Source of the DNA: CAZLPW01 sp964561495 | GTDB taxonomy: Bacteria > Fidelibacterota > Marinisomatia > Marinisomatales > UBA1611 | Length of the DNA: 17,898 nucleotides | Assembly: GCA_964561495.1 (NCBI GenBank) | Contig: CAZLPW010000040.1 | Coordinates: forward strand, 1-17,898 | Direction: 5' to 3' | Shown here: positions 9,801-14,267 of the stretch, piece after piece | How positions within the stretch are numbered: the first letter of the stretch is position 1 | How the letters are laid out: every line of letters starts with the position of its first letter | Notes under the pieces: model-generated | Database searches by the model: none | The model's input: only the letters and a program-made list of their open reading frames with translations | Told to the model about the DNA's origin: nothing | Made by a program: the position numbers and the translations under genes

Positions 9801-11768
9801 TACTCCGTACAGGCCTTTAAAGATGCAGATAATATTGGTGTGGATCCACCAACAGTGCCCTATACTGAACATCTGATTGATATCGCAGATAGTTTAATAT
9901 CATGGGATCCAAAACAGTCAGATGTTGGTGTCTACACGGTCAGGGTTGTTGCAGAGGACCTGTCTCAGCTTAGCCAAACGGTTTACTTCCCTCTTGAGGT
10001 GATTGCGGTAAATGACGCGCCAGATATTATTTTTGTTAATGAAATTGGCTATGACACCAATCCAGACAGTATCCTCGCTGTTCAGTGGGAGGAAGATGAC
10101 CAAGGTGATACTCTGCACCTTACTGACTATATTATTGACGTAGACAATGATATCTATACAGAAATGGACTGGAAGTTTTCATTTAACAAAGAAAGCCTTA
10201 TTCCAAGTCAAAACCAGATTATAGGTCCCCCAACACCTAAAAGATTAGCAAGAAATAATGTTAACCTAATTCAAAAATCTGCAAATACTATAGAAATCGG
10301 TGAAGATCCAGATATTTTAGAAGTTGTAAGCGAGGTGACAAACAGTGATTTTATCAATGTTGCCTTTGATACAGTTGAAAATAAAGTAGTAGTAAGGTTT
10401 GAAAGTGATATAAACTTTTTTGGACAGGAGTTACTATGGTTTAAGGCAACCGATCCGTATGTTCCTTTTGATGTTAACTCTGAGAAGTATGATATCGATA
10501 GTGTGCTTCTAGTTGTTAAGGATGTTAATGATCCTCCTGTAGTTGTTTCTTTCAATGATACAACTATTTGGGAAAATGATTCTCTATTCTTTCCTGTTGA
10601 ATCCTTATTTAGTGATGTGGATGATGATTCACTTAAGATTAAAATAACCGCACTAACTAACCCAAATAAAATTACGGTATTGCCTGATAGTATTTTTAAT
10701 AGTATTGATTTGTTAGGTTCGAATTTCCCAAAGCAGGATGGGATCTCGGGTGTATTTATTAAGCCACAAAGACTTTGGTCATTAGATGCTCAAATTAATA
10801 TGGCAGTTATTGATAGTTCTAATGACACTACCAGTAGTTTCTTTTTATTGGATATAGACAGGGTTTCAAGGCCAGGGCTATCTGTCTCAATTATTCATAA
10901 TAATGCATTCGCTAACTATATTGATATTTTTATCATAGATACACTAGAAAAGACAGTTAGTCTATCTGCCAAAGTCCAGAGTGAGGCTCTTACGATTAAC
11001 AATATCGCTCCGCATGTTTGGGGTGCAAAATACGATTTTTCTATAAATAAAAATTATGAAGTCGAGATCAACGCTCAGGGCGAAGTAGGAGATACACTTT
11101 GGAAATCTTTCTTTGCTTTAGCTAATGCCTCCTCTACATCAAGATGGACTGGAATAAGTGGCGACGGTAAGTTTATTATAAGTGGGGAACCAGCGAGTGT
11201 GATCTCAGACAGGTCATTAATTATAACAGACTCCAGTCTCTTTAATAAAAGACTAGATGTTGACGCATCCTATCTGGTGGGGCATGAGTCTTTTGTTTTT
11301 CAAAAGCCAGTTAGAATTTCTTTTAATCGAGATAGCAAAGACCTCGCTATTTACACAAGATTAAATGGTTCTGTATGGACAGAGCTGCCATCAATCAGTA
11401 CAGATGGTCAAATTATTACATACTCCAAGAATGCTGGATATTATCGTCTAGGTCAAAAGACAATTATTGTACCAGAGTTAACTGGAATACACCAAAATTA
11501 CCCTAACCCTTTTAACCCAGTGACTAATATTAAATATGACATAGGTCTGCTAGATGGGTTAGAACAAAATGTTACTATTGAGGTATACAATATCATGGGT
11601 CAATATGTACAAACTTTAGTCAAAAACAGAGACCAGATTGGACAGTTTGTTGTTCAGTGGAATGGTCAGAATCAAACTGGAGAGAATATGCCAACAGGAA
11701 TCTATTTTATACGTCTCTCAACAAGTTCTGGGTTAGTTAAAAATTCAAAAATGATGTTACTGAAATGA
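3..11768 (+). CDS. Giant secreted Ig-like/cadherin-like repeat protein with type IX sorting domain (5' partial)
   Basis: The frame is open at the left window edge (codons for L-N-N-N-S precede the TTG at 18), so the true start and any signal peptide lie outside; more than 3,900 residues are visible. No enzyme motif was seen; the expected role is adhesion, matrix or surface-layer structure outside the cell. Order: about 11 Ig-like units separated by (F/Y)DKTxPT linkers and rich in YAKVGD and DLAGN motifs (to ~3866); an array of three alternating domain types (3867-6389); larger diverged Ig-like domains (6390-~9670); cadherin-like units with VNDAP and VNDPP joints (~9680-10860); a non-repetitive domain (~10860-11480); and a C-terminal sorting domain with QNYPNPFNP and a final GIYFIRL strand. 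It is strongly Asp/Asn/Thr/Ser rich and poor in Cys, as expected for an acidic calcium-stiffened extracellular protein. The stop overlaps the next gene's start by 4 bases. The repeat-protein and sorting-domain calls are firm; the biological role is inference. Confidence 0.93.
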   Translation, partial: LNNNSLTTVSQTSASQYLGTYTMTANDDEGNIEFQVTFRDEVGNAGAAAVTDLLDDAQGTIEFDKTVPTLLSFSYVSDNDNSVVLAKQDDIITVSLQTNDEIEIPIVSVSGHASDGTTNTTAGNVNVSKTNDQNWTATYTMTGGDAATDAIALGLTFMDQAGNQGTPADQTFAGVTAIAYDPVTPTLETVTFVSNNTNTTYAKVGDEVTVTIATDEALAANPNFSLFGVDDIELLNTDGGTMKAFARTIEITNAMGEGTIDNTNTNANNFKVTGYSDAAGNAGADRLTPTDDSSILLDKTPPTSNSVTFSHDGTDYDATDAYTYLKLGATVTVIIDPNEDIQQPSLQLFKQSGAYETSDATNSANDFTVVEVVGTDNWRMSKVLNGDHDEGEIEFSLTFDDLVGNSLATTVTAIDGGATKIWYDKTPPTVNAVTSWGSNNTDCGEDDCTMFAIPGNTVTLVFTTLENVQTPIVKIGQQNITPTQTSVGNHTSWTASRVMDGSESINNGANNTVNNTIPFTIALVDFADISSANSYSDSTGGGFTGTQITFDNTGPSLESTDITSNNDVVANNKYAQEGDVVTIEIEVGERVKASTIAATVSGVSSAGSDANKPSISLGADGSGNADQKITITKVMSSSDSEGYIPFSVTFSNVNGYPYDNGGSVTENNLTGNSVKYDKTNPTIDSFTIACDGEQEDPSGNKYATNGNTVTVTLQTNEDINKPNIHIAGNDTLTGGVTVTQGSNKKNWIATYNMRIGDDDTDAIEVDIIELRDLAYNLADNLASKSPTPNIIYDKTAPTFSNVTIISPTNNNASAGLGVSAGERAKVGDNILITFTVTEARGIVTPVVTLEALNSPTINSDNAPIYTATFTSIPDFGDAGPLTFNIEATDYAGNANTFAHTDLVSDNVVFDGDQPVISIVEADLTIASDGPTATYAKVGDDVTLTFKITDNNGQIHDPTVRIAGNMCSNDNGGNSVTPTYTDSNTNGRWDSGEPWAVTYTMQESDEDVSVTGCANIRFQIDVTDLAGNVGIAATHSDVVTNVIFDRTAPQVAGEASALKIWTDAGTSSSHAKSGDEVKVQVKFNEVTSKPTIVIASKTATVANSDDGGFTWVGSYSFLGANDNETGVASTISVQYDDLAGNSGTEATETTDGSFVIFDKTVPTMDCDTCLTISSNNIWDDGYDDNHPKTANTYAIAGNEVSIYIKADNNEVLEYPPAITFKTGAGPDVFTPYNTITPQAASNFYTVTYTMQQGDLEGNMDFKVTIKDLAGNTLADVTNSSITDGSVIEYDTQAPDVTGIEIDLKEDYDSGISNTDDITNFAKPRFTISGLTPNSGDSAIVVVNGDLTNNTNCVADGGVPCREYAKVVGAGISNFGFLADVVEMHTALTSNNVNGQDHTFQVYLRDPAGNLSSPSTSLIVTYDGDAWIHPTGAKTNFVAADDSGFDDTDNYTRNTSNLSFEIEKQFLPPDELAQMKLIYNAWDTLNIKYLNAPGVPTALNVMNALNTNQEVDLEDNLGQGWYAVRFTITDRAGNESDTSNKELIYIDISGPGTPTNLNLDESTDSGISDSTNSNSTLTLKISDVRETDYVKVFYDNANGTQVQVGSDVLVTDADNNSTLDNPQNYTGAFSFTLDGLSLIDSTYSLYVISKDGFGNQSNQSANNLEVIVDTTPSSVAGVTIDLVDDDDTGKLNSDNLTSDRAPRFNVSGLTVGDQAYLYLNGVIRDTVEVADASSTIFTPDSLDNSDATYTVTVKQRDDAGNLSAATTSNGGNFNLDVTAPAIASNAITDLNDIEADDSGYSQTDNYTNVTKDLTFNLQQAFLPPLENAFIKLYYWSVSAKDEVTVGDGTVTTTEKIMTGWTDHSMDLDDDLSQGWYAIKFTLTDSAGNETGKTSAEYIFIDIVEPTKLSGLDLDLTTDSGVSDSDNLTNSSSSLTFNISGTRETDYVRLFYTNNQGNPVLIGEKQVTVDGGVGTPDNPVSNPNIFNFSLSDLSLADSTYVIYAVARDYMGNNSSPTDDNLTITIDTTPSDASVANIDLDDISDTGKSDDDYLTNDVTPQFTVTQLAANDSVYLYISGDTKLASAEVGASGTVTFISDSITGGALVSKSATIKLEDDAGNISTASTALSFNLDTEVPNSATFQKAQIVSEDNTCIYAICDPPNTSNMAPRFFLDGLTTNLDSIRLMIRGIDPVGTEEVVTETRMLQASSETVQVGGSGIPAAGKYAVYYYLVDDAGNYSSSSPEQNIVFDNIKPAAPGVADLINTEIPKYISDTGQDSIDNITNELSTIFMVEYKVASASQRGVLDKITHAEPWVDASPFNGIAEVGEYQDLNENGVYDAESIDRVSGFTETPNTLIPDNNKGTIVFNLDNQYYTSDSNSVSYVSITIDSAGNETATNDTLMVIYDQRKPALVKYLLPSHPDSTVWIGDGSLRFDFLFSEKLTNKIDNYHDLDPDYPNILPWIEIEFPGDVNDSKKIVADLENTTIFPGDSVGREDQTFKYDLILREDLNSLNINNPAGEALNIYLRGMDVAGNKLEAPFNSIRQQVVLDIIKPTFANNDDNIKPNHNSFINDAALDSFQWNLNELLDSGLVEFDNSGDDFIENIAIPLDSAERNSPGQTGYNSLNNWGPTQLVDQAVYNIIFTGIDIAGNTGKDTVRNVKYDITKPTAVLSYTTLNGEPRPFASNGDTVTIKAEFSEPMSLRPLLKLTWADATTDSFNMEMVPNSDSSDWVYNVTMPDGIEKQGRVHFYVRAEDLAYNIMDTTGLSEKDISGDGLADSLYLDNTDLFVGFSYENITQPLIQVVYPNEVVELTNVAKGSDSIRVTAVLTDSVIFDDPNIPDPKLMITYGSSADTSLGITSIIDITEPISNRDTLIFEFQLSEGVANDGLLAVKLIAQDRAGNDVVGYTNKTDSLFRVDNIPPAAFEMKPTLFADVSPSLFTTYDALVQDFYTDLDNDPLRTWYNNIFTHVYTDIYLPPYEGAGSDSTMRGGKVEFRVEKINAGLLDENGNLVSELVVGDIYLLDPVNDFGWRIFNMDSASLNSILQGQLELGDSLIIKAIQTDIHGNPTEGTIGEGEIHKFRYDNEPMTASDTWFLGGNIFGVDEIYSTDKISVRWDSFTDDEPGGGSGFWKYRFRLVHHPDQGLTQMKGNMVAQEGDTVAWENWAELSVDDPSRTIDLLFNSADVDTLYHDNYYEFQLFSEDLAGNKSDTVSCTATRAGNGYFKKFNSAPEISSIPATTMYEDTVYTDFQIISITDLDFSTFQGDSISYSVQAFKDADNIGVDPPTVPYTEHLIDIADSLISWDPKQSDVGVYTVRVVAEDLSQLSQTVYFPLEVIAVNDAPDIIFVNEIGYDTNPDSILAVQWEEDDQGDTLHLTDYIIDVDNDIYTEMDWKFSFNKESLIPSQNQIIGPPTPKRLARNNVNLIQKSANTIEIGEDPDILEVVSEVTNSDFINVAFDTVENKVVVRFESDINFFGQELLWFKATDPYVPFDVNSEKYDIDSVLLVVKDVNDPPVVVSFNDTTIWENDSLFFPVESLFSDVDDDSLKIKITALTNPNKITVLPDSIFNSIDLLGSNFPKQDGISGVFIKPQRLWSLDAQINMAVIDSSNDTTSSFFLLDIDRVSRPGLSVSIIHNNAFANYIDIFIIDTLEKTVSLSAKVQSEALTINNIAPHVWGAKYDFSINKNYEVEINAQGEVGDTLWKSFFALANASSTSRWTGISGDGKFIISGEPASVISDRSLIITDSSLFNKRLDVDASYLVGHESFVFQKPVRISFNRDSKDLAIYTRLNGSVWTELPSISTDGQIITYSKNAGYYRLGQKTIIVPELTGIHQNYPNPFNPVTNIKYDIGLLDGLEQNVTIEVYNIMGQYVQTLVKNRDQIGQFVVQWNGQNQTGENMPTGIYFIRLSTSSGLVKNSKMMLLK
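2943..2981 (+). other. Acidic DxNxNGxWDxGEP loop (predicted Ca-binding) in the giant protein
   Basis: The residues read D-S-N-T-N-G-R-W-D-S-G-E-P, an EF-hand-like or dockerin-like acidic loop with Asp/Asn at spaced ligand positions. A second, more degenerate copy (DLNENGVYDAE) lies at 6984-7016. Such loops are common in secreted proteins that carry the NPFNP-type sorting domain. Calcium binding is inferred from the spacing of oxygen-bearing side chains and is not shown by the sequence. Confidence 0.5.
3867..6389 (+). repeat. Three-domain super-repeat Z-X-Y-Z-X-Y-Z within the giant protein
   Basis: Three distinguishable domain types alternate. Z units (3867-4262, 5001-5321, 6069-6389) open with a D(D/S)(T/S)G-x5-D(N/D)(L/I)T stretch followed by PRF-x-V/I-S-GL. 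X units (4263-4634, 5322-5696) share DDSG(F/Y)-x3-DNYT, an FLPP motif and (G/S)QGWYA(V/I)-(R/K)FT-(I/L)TD-x-AGNE. Y units (4635-5000, 5697-6068) share RETDYV-(K/R)-x-FY and DNP, then a DSTY strand. Two complete Z-X-Y triplets of 1,134 and 1,068 bases are followed by a lone Z. Z1 and Z2 are the same length (321 bases), as are X1 and X2 to within one codon. Similarity is clear at protein level but much weaker at DNA level, so the triplet duplication is not recent. Confidence 0.8.
9680..10860 (+). other. Cadherin-like repeat segment of the giant protein
   Basis: This segment holds units that start at N-(S/D)-(A/P)-P joints: NSAPEI (near 9680), VNDAPDI (10008) and VNDPPVV (10524). Each continues into an 'xEDxxx' strand (MYEDTVY, QWEEDDQ, IWENDSL) and a 'DxDxD' calcium-type turn (TDLDFS, DVDNDI, DVDDDS). 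This is the usual signature of bacterial cadherin-like or dystroglycan-type repeats. The domain-family call rests on these joint and turn motifs only. Confidence 0.65.
11484..11765 (+). other. C-terminal type IX secretion sorting domain (Por/FlgD-like fold)
   Basis: The last ~94 residues of the giant protein begin with GIHQNYPNPFNPVTNIKYDI and continue through a YNIMGQ strand, a (V/L)QWNG turn, a G-x-N-x-PTGIYF strand and a final basic KNSKMMLLK tail. This matches the classic type A C-terminal sorting domain that targets proteins through the type IX machinery to the outside of the outer membrane. It supports surface display or release of the giant protein. The secretion apparatus itself is not in the window. 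Confidence 0.9.
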
Positions 11769-12598
11769 TAAAAAAAACAAACTACTTTAAAATAACTTTA
11801 ACCCTATTCTTAGCATTTATTGTAACCAATTGCAGGCAAGACTATGTACCAACTGATGAAGAGTTGGCAGATTATGGTTGGATATTATTTTCAGAGGGTG
11901 ATTTTATAGGAGCAAGAGACTGGTTTCAGCAGGCAGTCGAAAAAGATGCTACCTATATGGATGGCTTTTGTGGTATGGGCTGGTCACATGGTAAACTCGG
12001 TTATGTTGATTCGGCATATCGATATTTTAATGAAGGCCAAGATTTAACCTATGATGATGTTCGATTTCCTACCCATGAAAATTTGAAGCTTGATGTTTTA
12101 GCTGGGCTTGCTTTTGCAGCTAATGCAATTGGAGATGATGATCTAACTGTATCTATATGTCAGGAATTTGATTATGAAGAAGAATCTATTCAGGCATCTA
12201 AGGGTGATGGAAATTGGCGGTGGACGCTAAAGGAAAAACTATTCTCATCGCTTGATTTAGATACGCAGATCAACAGCCACGATGTAAGGCTTGTTCATGC
12301 AATTTCTCACTTTAATAAAGGTAATTTTGAAAATTGCATTCCACTCTTAAACCAAATAAACAGCGATCTTTATGAATCAATCAGGTTACCCAATAATTTC
12401 CCGCCACAGGATTTGGATATAAATAAATGGAAAACTGATGGGCTAATTAATGAAAATAATATTCTTTTGGAAGAGCTATATAGTAACGCTACTGGATGGA
12501 ATGAGCAATACGCATCCTGGGTATATGATGTAAATACTCTCACAGGGATCGACTCGATTATGTGGATGATTGATCTATTACAGCTTGTACTCTGGTAA
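11765..12598 (+). CDS. TPR-containing lipoprotein
   Basis: The protein has 277 residues. Residues 1-22 form a signal peptide with two to three lysines, then a hydrophobic run (ITLTLFLAFIV) ending at V-T-N-Cys23. This is a lipobox with an unusual Asn at -1, so lipidation is likely but not certain. Residues ~34-97 read as two tetratricopeptide-type helical hairpins (Ala-x-Trp, Gly, Ala and Phe positions; E-G-D-F-x-x-A-R-D-W-F and G-Y-V-D-S-A-Y-R-Y-F). A further hairpin lies near 'HFNKGNFENCIPLL'. TPRs bind other proteins, so a periplasmic scaffold role is likely. Its ATG shares an ATGA with the stop of the giant gene, so expression is probably coupled, and a role in handling or anchoring that protein is a reasonable but unproven inference. 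The next gene starts 9 bases downstream. No specific family was recognised. Confidence 0.85.
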   Translation: MIKKTNYFKITLTLFLAFIVTNCRQDYVPTDEELADYGWILFSEGDFIGARDWFQQAVEKDATYMDGFCGMGWSHGKLGYVDSAYRYFNEGQDLTYDDVRFPTHENLKLDVLAGLAFAANAIGDDDLTVSICQEFDYEEESIQASKGDGNWRWTLKEKLFSSLDLDTQINSHDVRLVHAISHFNKGNFENCIPLLNQINSDLYESIRLPNNFPPQDLDINKWKTDGLINENNILLEELYSNATGWNEQYASWVYDVNTLTGIDSIMWMIDLLQLVLW

Positions 12599-12607
12599 AA
12601 TTTAAAT

Positions 12608-13099
12608 TTGACTGATATTGATAATATATTTCCTCGTAGAGAAGACCACTCTGTGTGGATGGAGCGCTCTTTAAGGCTAGCTGAGAAAGCGTTTGAACAA
12701 GATGAGGTTCCTGTCGGGGCTGTTTTATTAAAAAATGGAAGAGTCATTGGTAAAGGGTACAATCAGAAGGAGAGGCTCAAAGATCCAACAGCACACGCTG
12801 AAATATTAGCAATAACGGCGGCGTCATCTACTTTAGGTGACTGGAGGCTTAGTGATTGCACATTATATGTAACAAAAGAGCCTTGCTCAATGTGTGCTGG
12901 CGCCATTATTAATGCAAGAATCTCTTTGGTAGTATTCGGTGCCTATGATGAAGAAACAGGGTGCTGTGGATCCAAATATCAACTCTGTGGTGATCCCAGG
13001 ATCGGCTCAAAGACCGCAGTCCTTGGCGGTATCAAAGAGCAGGAGTGCCTCCGATTATTAAAAACTTTCTTTATCAAACATCGTAAAAAAAAAATATAA
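12608..13099 (+). CDS. tadA: tRNA-specific adenosine deaminase TadA
   Basis: This is a zinc enzyme that deaminates the wobble adenosine of tRNA-Arg(ACG) to inosine in the cytoplasm. The zinc and catalytic motifs are intact: H63-A-E65 (in KDPTAHAEILA) and P92-C93-S-M-C96, with the conserved N52 and the EVPVGAV strand near residues 33-39. The length of 163 is normal. The start is uncertain. The TTG at 12608 follows the preceding stop by 9 bases but has no good ribosome site. An in-frame ATG at 12659 (residue 18) would start at M-E-R-S-L, slightly short of where homologues usually begin (they keep an H-x-x-W-M lead-in, here H14-S-V-W-M), so I keep the TTG. Extra cysteines (GCCGSKYQLC) follow the deaminase core. 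Function is assigned from motifs and overall family resemblance. Confidence 0.93.
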   Translation: MTDIDNIFPRREDHSVWMERSLRLAEKAFEQDEVPVGAVLLKNGRVIGKGYNQKERLKDPTAHAEILAITAASSTLGDWRLSDCTLYVTKEPCSMCAGAIINARISLVVFGAYDEETGCCGSKYQLCGDPRIGSKTAVLGGIKEQECLRLLKTFFIKHRKKKI

Positions 13100-13100
13100 T
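13071..13100 (+). promoter_or_regulatory. Possible sigma70-type promoter for tRNA-Ser
   Basis: A perfect TATAAT lies at 13095-13100, preceded by TTATCA (13071-13076) at an 18-base spacing. This would start transcription near 13107, about 28 bases before the mature tRNA. The -35 element is poor and overlaps the end of tadA. A second TATAAT at 13125-13130 is too close to the tRNA 5' end to serve it. In DNA this AT-rich, chance matches are common. Confidence 0.3.
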
Positions 13101-13134
13101 TTATTAATCTTTATCTGAGGCTTATATAATATAT

Positions 13135-13222
13135 GGAGAGATGGCAGAGTCTGGCTGAATGCGCTGCACTCGAAATGCAGTTTACACTTAGTGTAACGGG
13201 GGTTCGAATCCCTCTCTCTCCG
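13135..13222 (+). tRNA. tRNA-Ser (anticodon CGA)
   Basis: A full class II cloverleaf can be folded by eye. The acceptor stem is GGAGAGA (13135-13141) with TCTCTCC (13215-13221) and discriminator G at 13222. The anticodon stem CTGCA/TGCAG encloses the loop CTCGAAA with anticodon CGA at 13171-13173, reading UCG. A long variable arm, TTACAC-TTA-GTGTAA (13182-13196), is typical of serine tRNAs. The T arm is GGGGG-TTCGAAT-CCCTC with one G-T pair. The 3' CCA is not encoded and must be added after transcription. The gene lies 35 bases after tadA and 42 bases before yjbQ with no terminator between, so read-through into yjbQ is possible. Confidence 0.97.
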
Positions 13223-13264
13223 CACAATGAAATAGTAGTGAAAAGAGTTAGATAAGGATTTAAA

Positions 13265-13687
13265 TTGAAAACTTTTTTTAAAGAATTGACATATTTTATC
13301 CCTGAGAGGATGGGTTTTAAGAATATTACCTCTGATGTTGAAAATGTGATTAATGAAAGCAAAATTGAAAATGGTTTGTGCCTAGTCAATGCGATGCACA
13401 TAACCGCATCAGTTTTTATTAATGATGATGAAGGAGGCCTGCATCAAGACTATAAACTTTGGCTAGAAAAATTGGCTCCATTTGATCCTAGTAGTGAGGT
13501 ATATAAGCACAATCTGACAGGCGAGGATAATGGAGATGCGCACCATAAGAGGCAGATAATGGGAAGAGAGGTGGTCATTGCAGTGACAGATGGAAGGCTG
13601 CACTTTGGTACTTGGGAGCAGATTTTCTATGGAGAGTTTGATGGTAGAAGAAATAAAAAAGTATTAGTAAAGATTATTGGTGAATAA
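13265..13687 (+). CDS. yjbQ: YjbQ / UPF0047 family protein (secondary thiamine-phosphate synthase)
   Basis: This 140-residue protein spans the whole UPF0047 family. Conserved landmarks are N42-A-M-H45-I-T-A (metal-site His), N53-D-D-E56-G-G, the H82-N-L-T-G-E-D-N-G-D-A-H93-H94-K-R-Q-I stretch and the C-terminal V107-T-D-G-R-L-H-F-G-T-W-E-Q-I-F signature followed by GEFDGRR. The E. coli member YjbQ is reported to have weak thiamine-phosphate synthase activity; the true cellular role is unsettled, so the enzyme name is a family label. The start is a TTG with a weak AAGGAT site (13254-13259) 5 bases upstream. The next in-frame Met (residue 16, before GFKNIT) would remove the first strand, so the TTG is preferred. 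It is followed after 15 bases by the Nudix gene, likely one transcript. Confidence 0.92.
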   Translation: MKTFFKELTYFIPERMGFKNITSDVENVINESKIENGLCLVNAMHITASVFINDDEGGLHQDYKLWLEKLAPFDPSSEVYKHNLTGEDNGDAHHKRQIMGREVVIAVTDGRLHFGTWEQIFYGEFDGRRNKKVLVKIIGE

Positions 13688-13702
13688 GGCTCTCATAAAA
13701 TT

Positions 13703-14245
13703 ATGGTATTCCTAGAGACTCAGCTTCGTCAATATTCAGAAAAATATCGTCATGAAAAAGCACCACTAGAGATGATAAAATTTATGAATGAAGAAGATTG
13801 TTTTTCAAAAGACAACACAAAGGGCCATTTTACTGGTTCAGCCTGGATCACAAGTCCTGACAAAGAAAAAATTTTGTTAAATCACCACAAGAAGTTAGAT
13901 AAATGGATTCAGTTTGGTGGTCACGCTGATGATGAAGAAAATTTGTTAGATGTTGCGATACGTGAGATGAAAGAAGAAACTGGGATAGAAGAATATAGTT
14001 TAGCTACAACAGATATTTTTGATGTTGATATACATTATATCCCAAAGAATAAAAGCTCATACGGGCACTATCATTTTGATGTGCGCTATTTAATAGAGGT
14101 GGATCCAGAGGATACAAAAATTATTATAAGTAGTGAGTCTATTGATATTATTTGGGTACCAATAGAGAATGTAGTCAAATATAATTCTGAAGATTCTATA
14201 CAGCGTATGGTGAAAAAAACACAAACCATAAGAACAAATCCGTAA
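13703..14245 (+). CDS. Nudix hydrolase
   Basis: The protein has 180 residues. A perfect Nudix box (G-x5-E-x7-R-E-U-x-E-E-x-G-U) runs from G73 to I95: G73, E79, R87-E88, E91-E92 and G94. The E-E pair coordinates the magnesium needed to hydrolyse a nucleoside diphosphate linked to another group. The preceding GHFTGSAWI strand and W68-I-Q-F-G-G approach are typical of the fold. The substrate cannot be read from the sequence: ADP-ribose, a (d)NTP and others are all possible. The ATG start at 13703 lacks a strong ribosome site but lies 15 bases after yjbQ, suggesting translation from the same message. No signal peptide, so cytoplasmic. No key residue is missing. Confidence 0.92.
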   Translation: MVFLETQLRQYSEKYRHEKAPLEMIKFMNEEDCFSKDNTKGHFTGSAWITSPDKEKILLNHHKKLDKWIQFGGHADDEENLLDVAIREMKEETGIEEYSLATTDIFDVDIHYIPKNKSSYGHYHFDVRYLIEVDPEDTKIIISSESIDIIWVPIENVVKYNSEDSIQRMVKKTQTIRTNP

Positions 14246-14256
14246 AATATTTTTGA

Positions 14257-14261
14257 AGGAG
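14257..14261 (+). promoter_or_regulatory. Strong Shine-Dalgarno that sets the start of the next gene
   Basis: AGGAG, within GAAGGAG, lies 6 bases before the ATG at 14268. This is the best ribosome site in the window. It argues against the in-frame TTG at 14253, which lies upstream of it and would put it inside the coding sequence. Confidence 0.75.
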
Positions 14262-14267
14262 TATAAA

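Noticed and set aside
398..10555. Numerous minus-strand and alternative-frame open frames inside the giant gene
   Set aside because: They lie wholly within a continuous, protein-like reading frame of repeats, have low-complexity hydrophobic translations and lack ribosome sites. They are shadows of the coding strand.
12370..12762. 130-codon minus-strand frame across the end of the lipoprotein gene and the start of tadA
   Set aside because: It overlaps two well-supported genes, including the conserved TadA core, and shows no domain features.
13125..13130. Second TATAAT just before the tRNA as its promoter
   Set aside because: It ends 4 bases before the mature tRNA 5' end, so initiation would fall inside the tRNA.
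13111..13401. Minus-strand frame covering the tRNA and the start of yjbQ
   Set aside because: It is antisense to a well-folded tRNA-Ser and a conserved protein, so coding is very unlikely. The 'GERGIRTPV' segment is a familiar artefact of translating tRNA-Ser genes.
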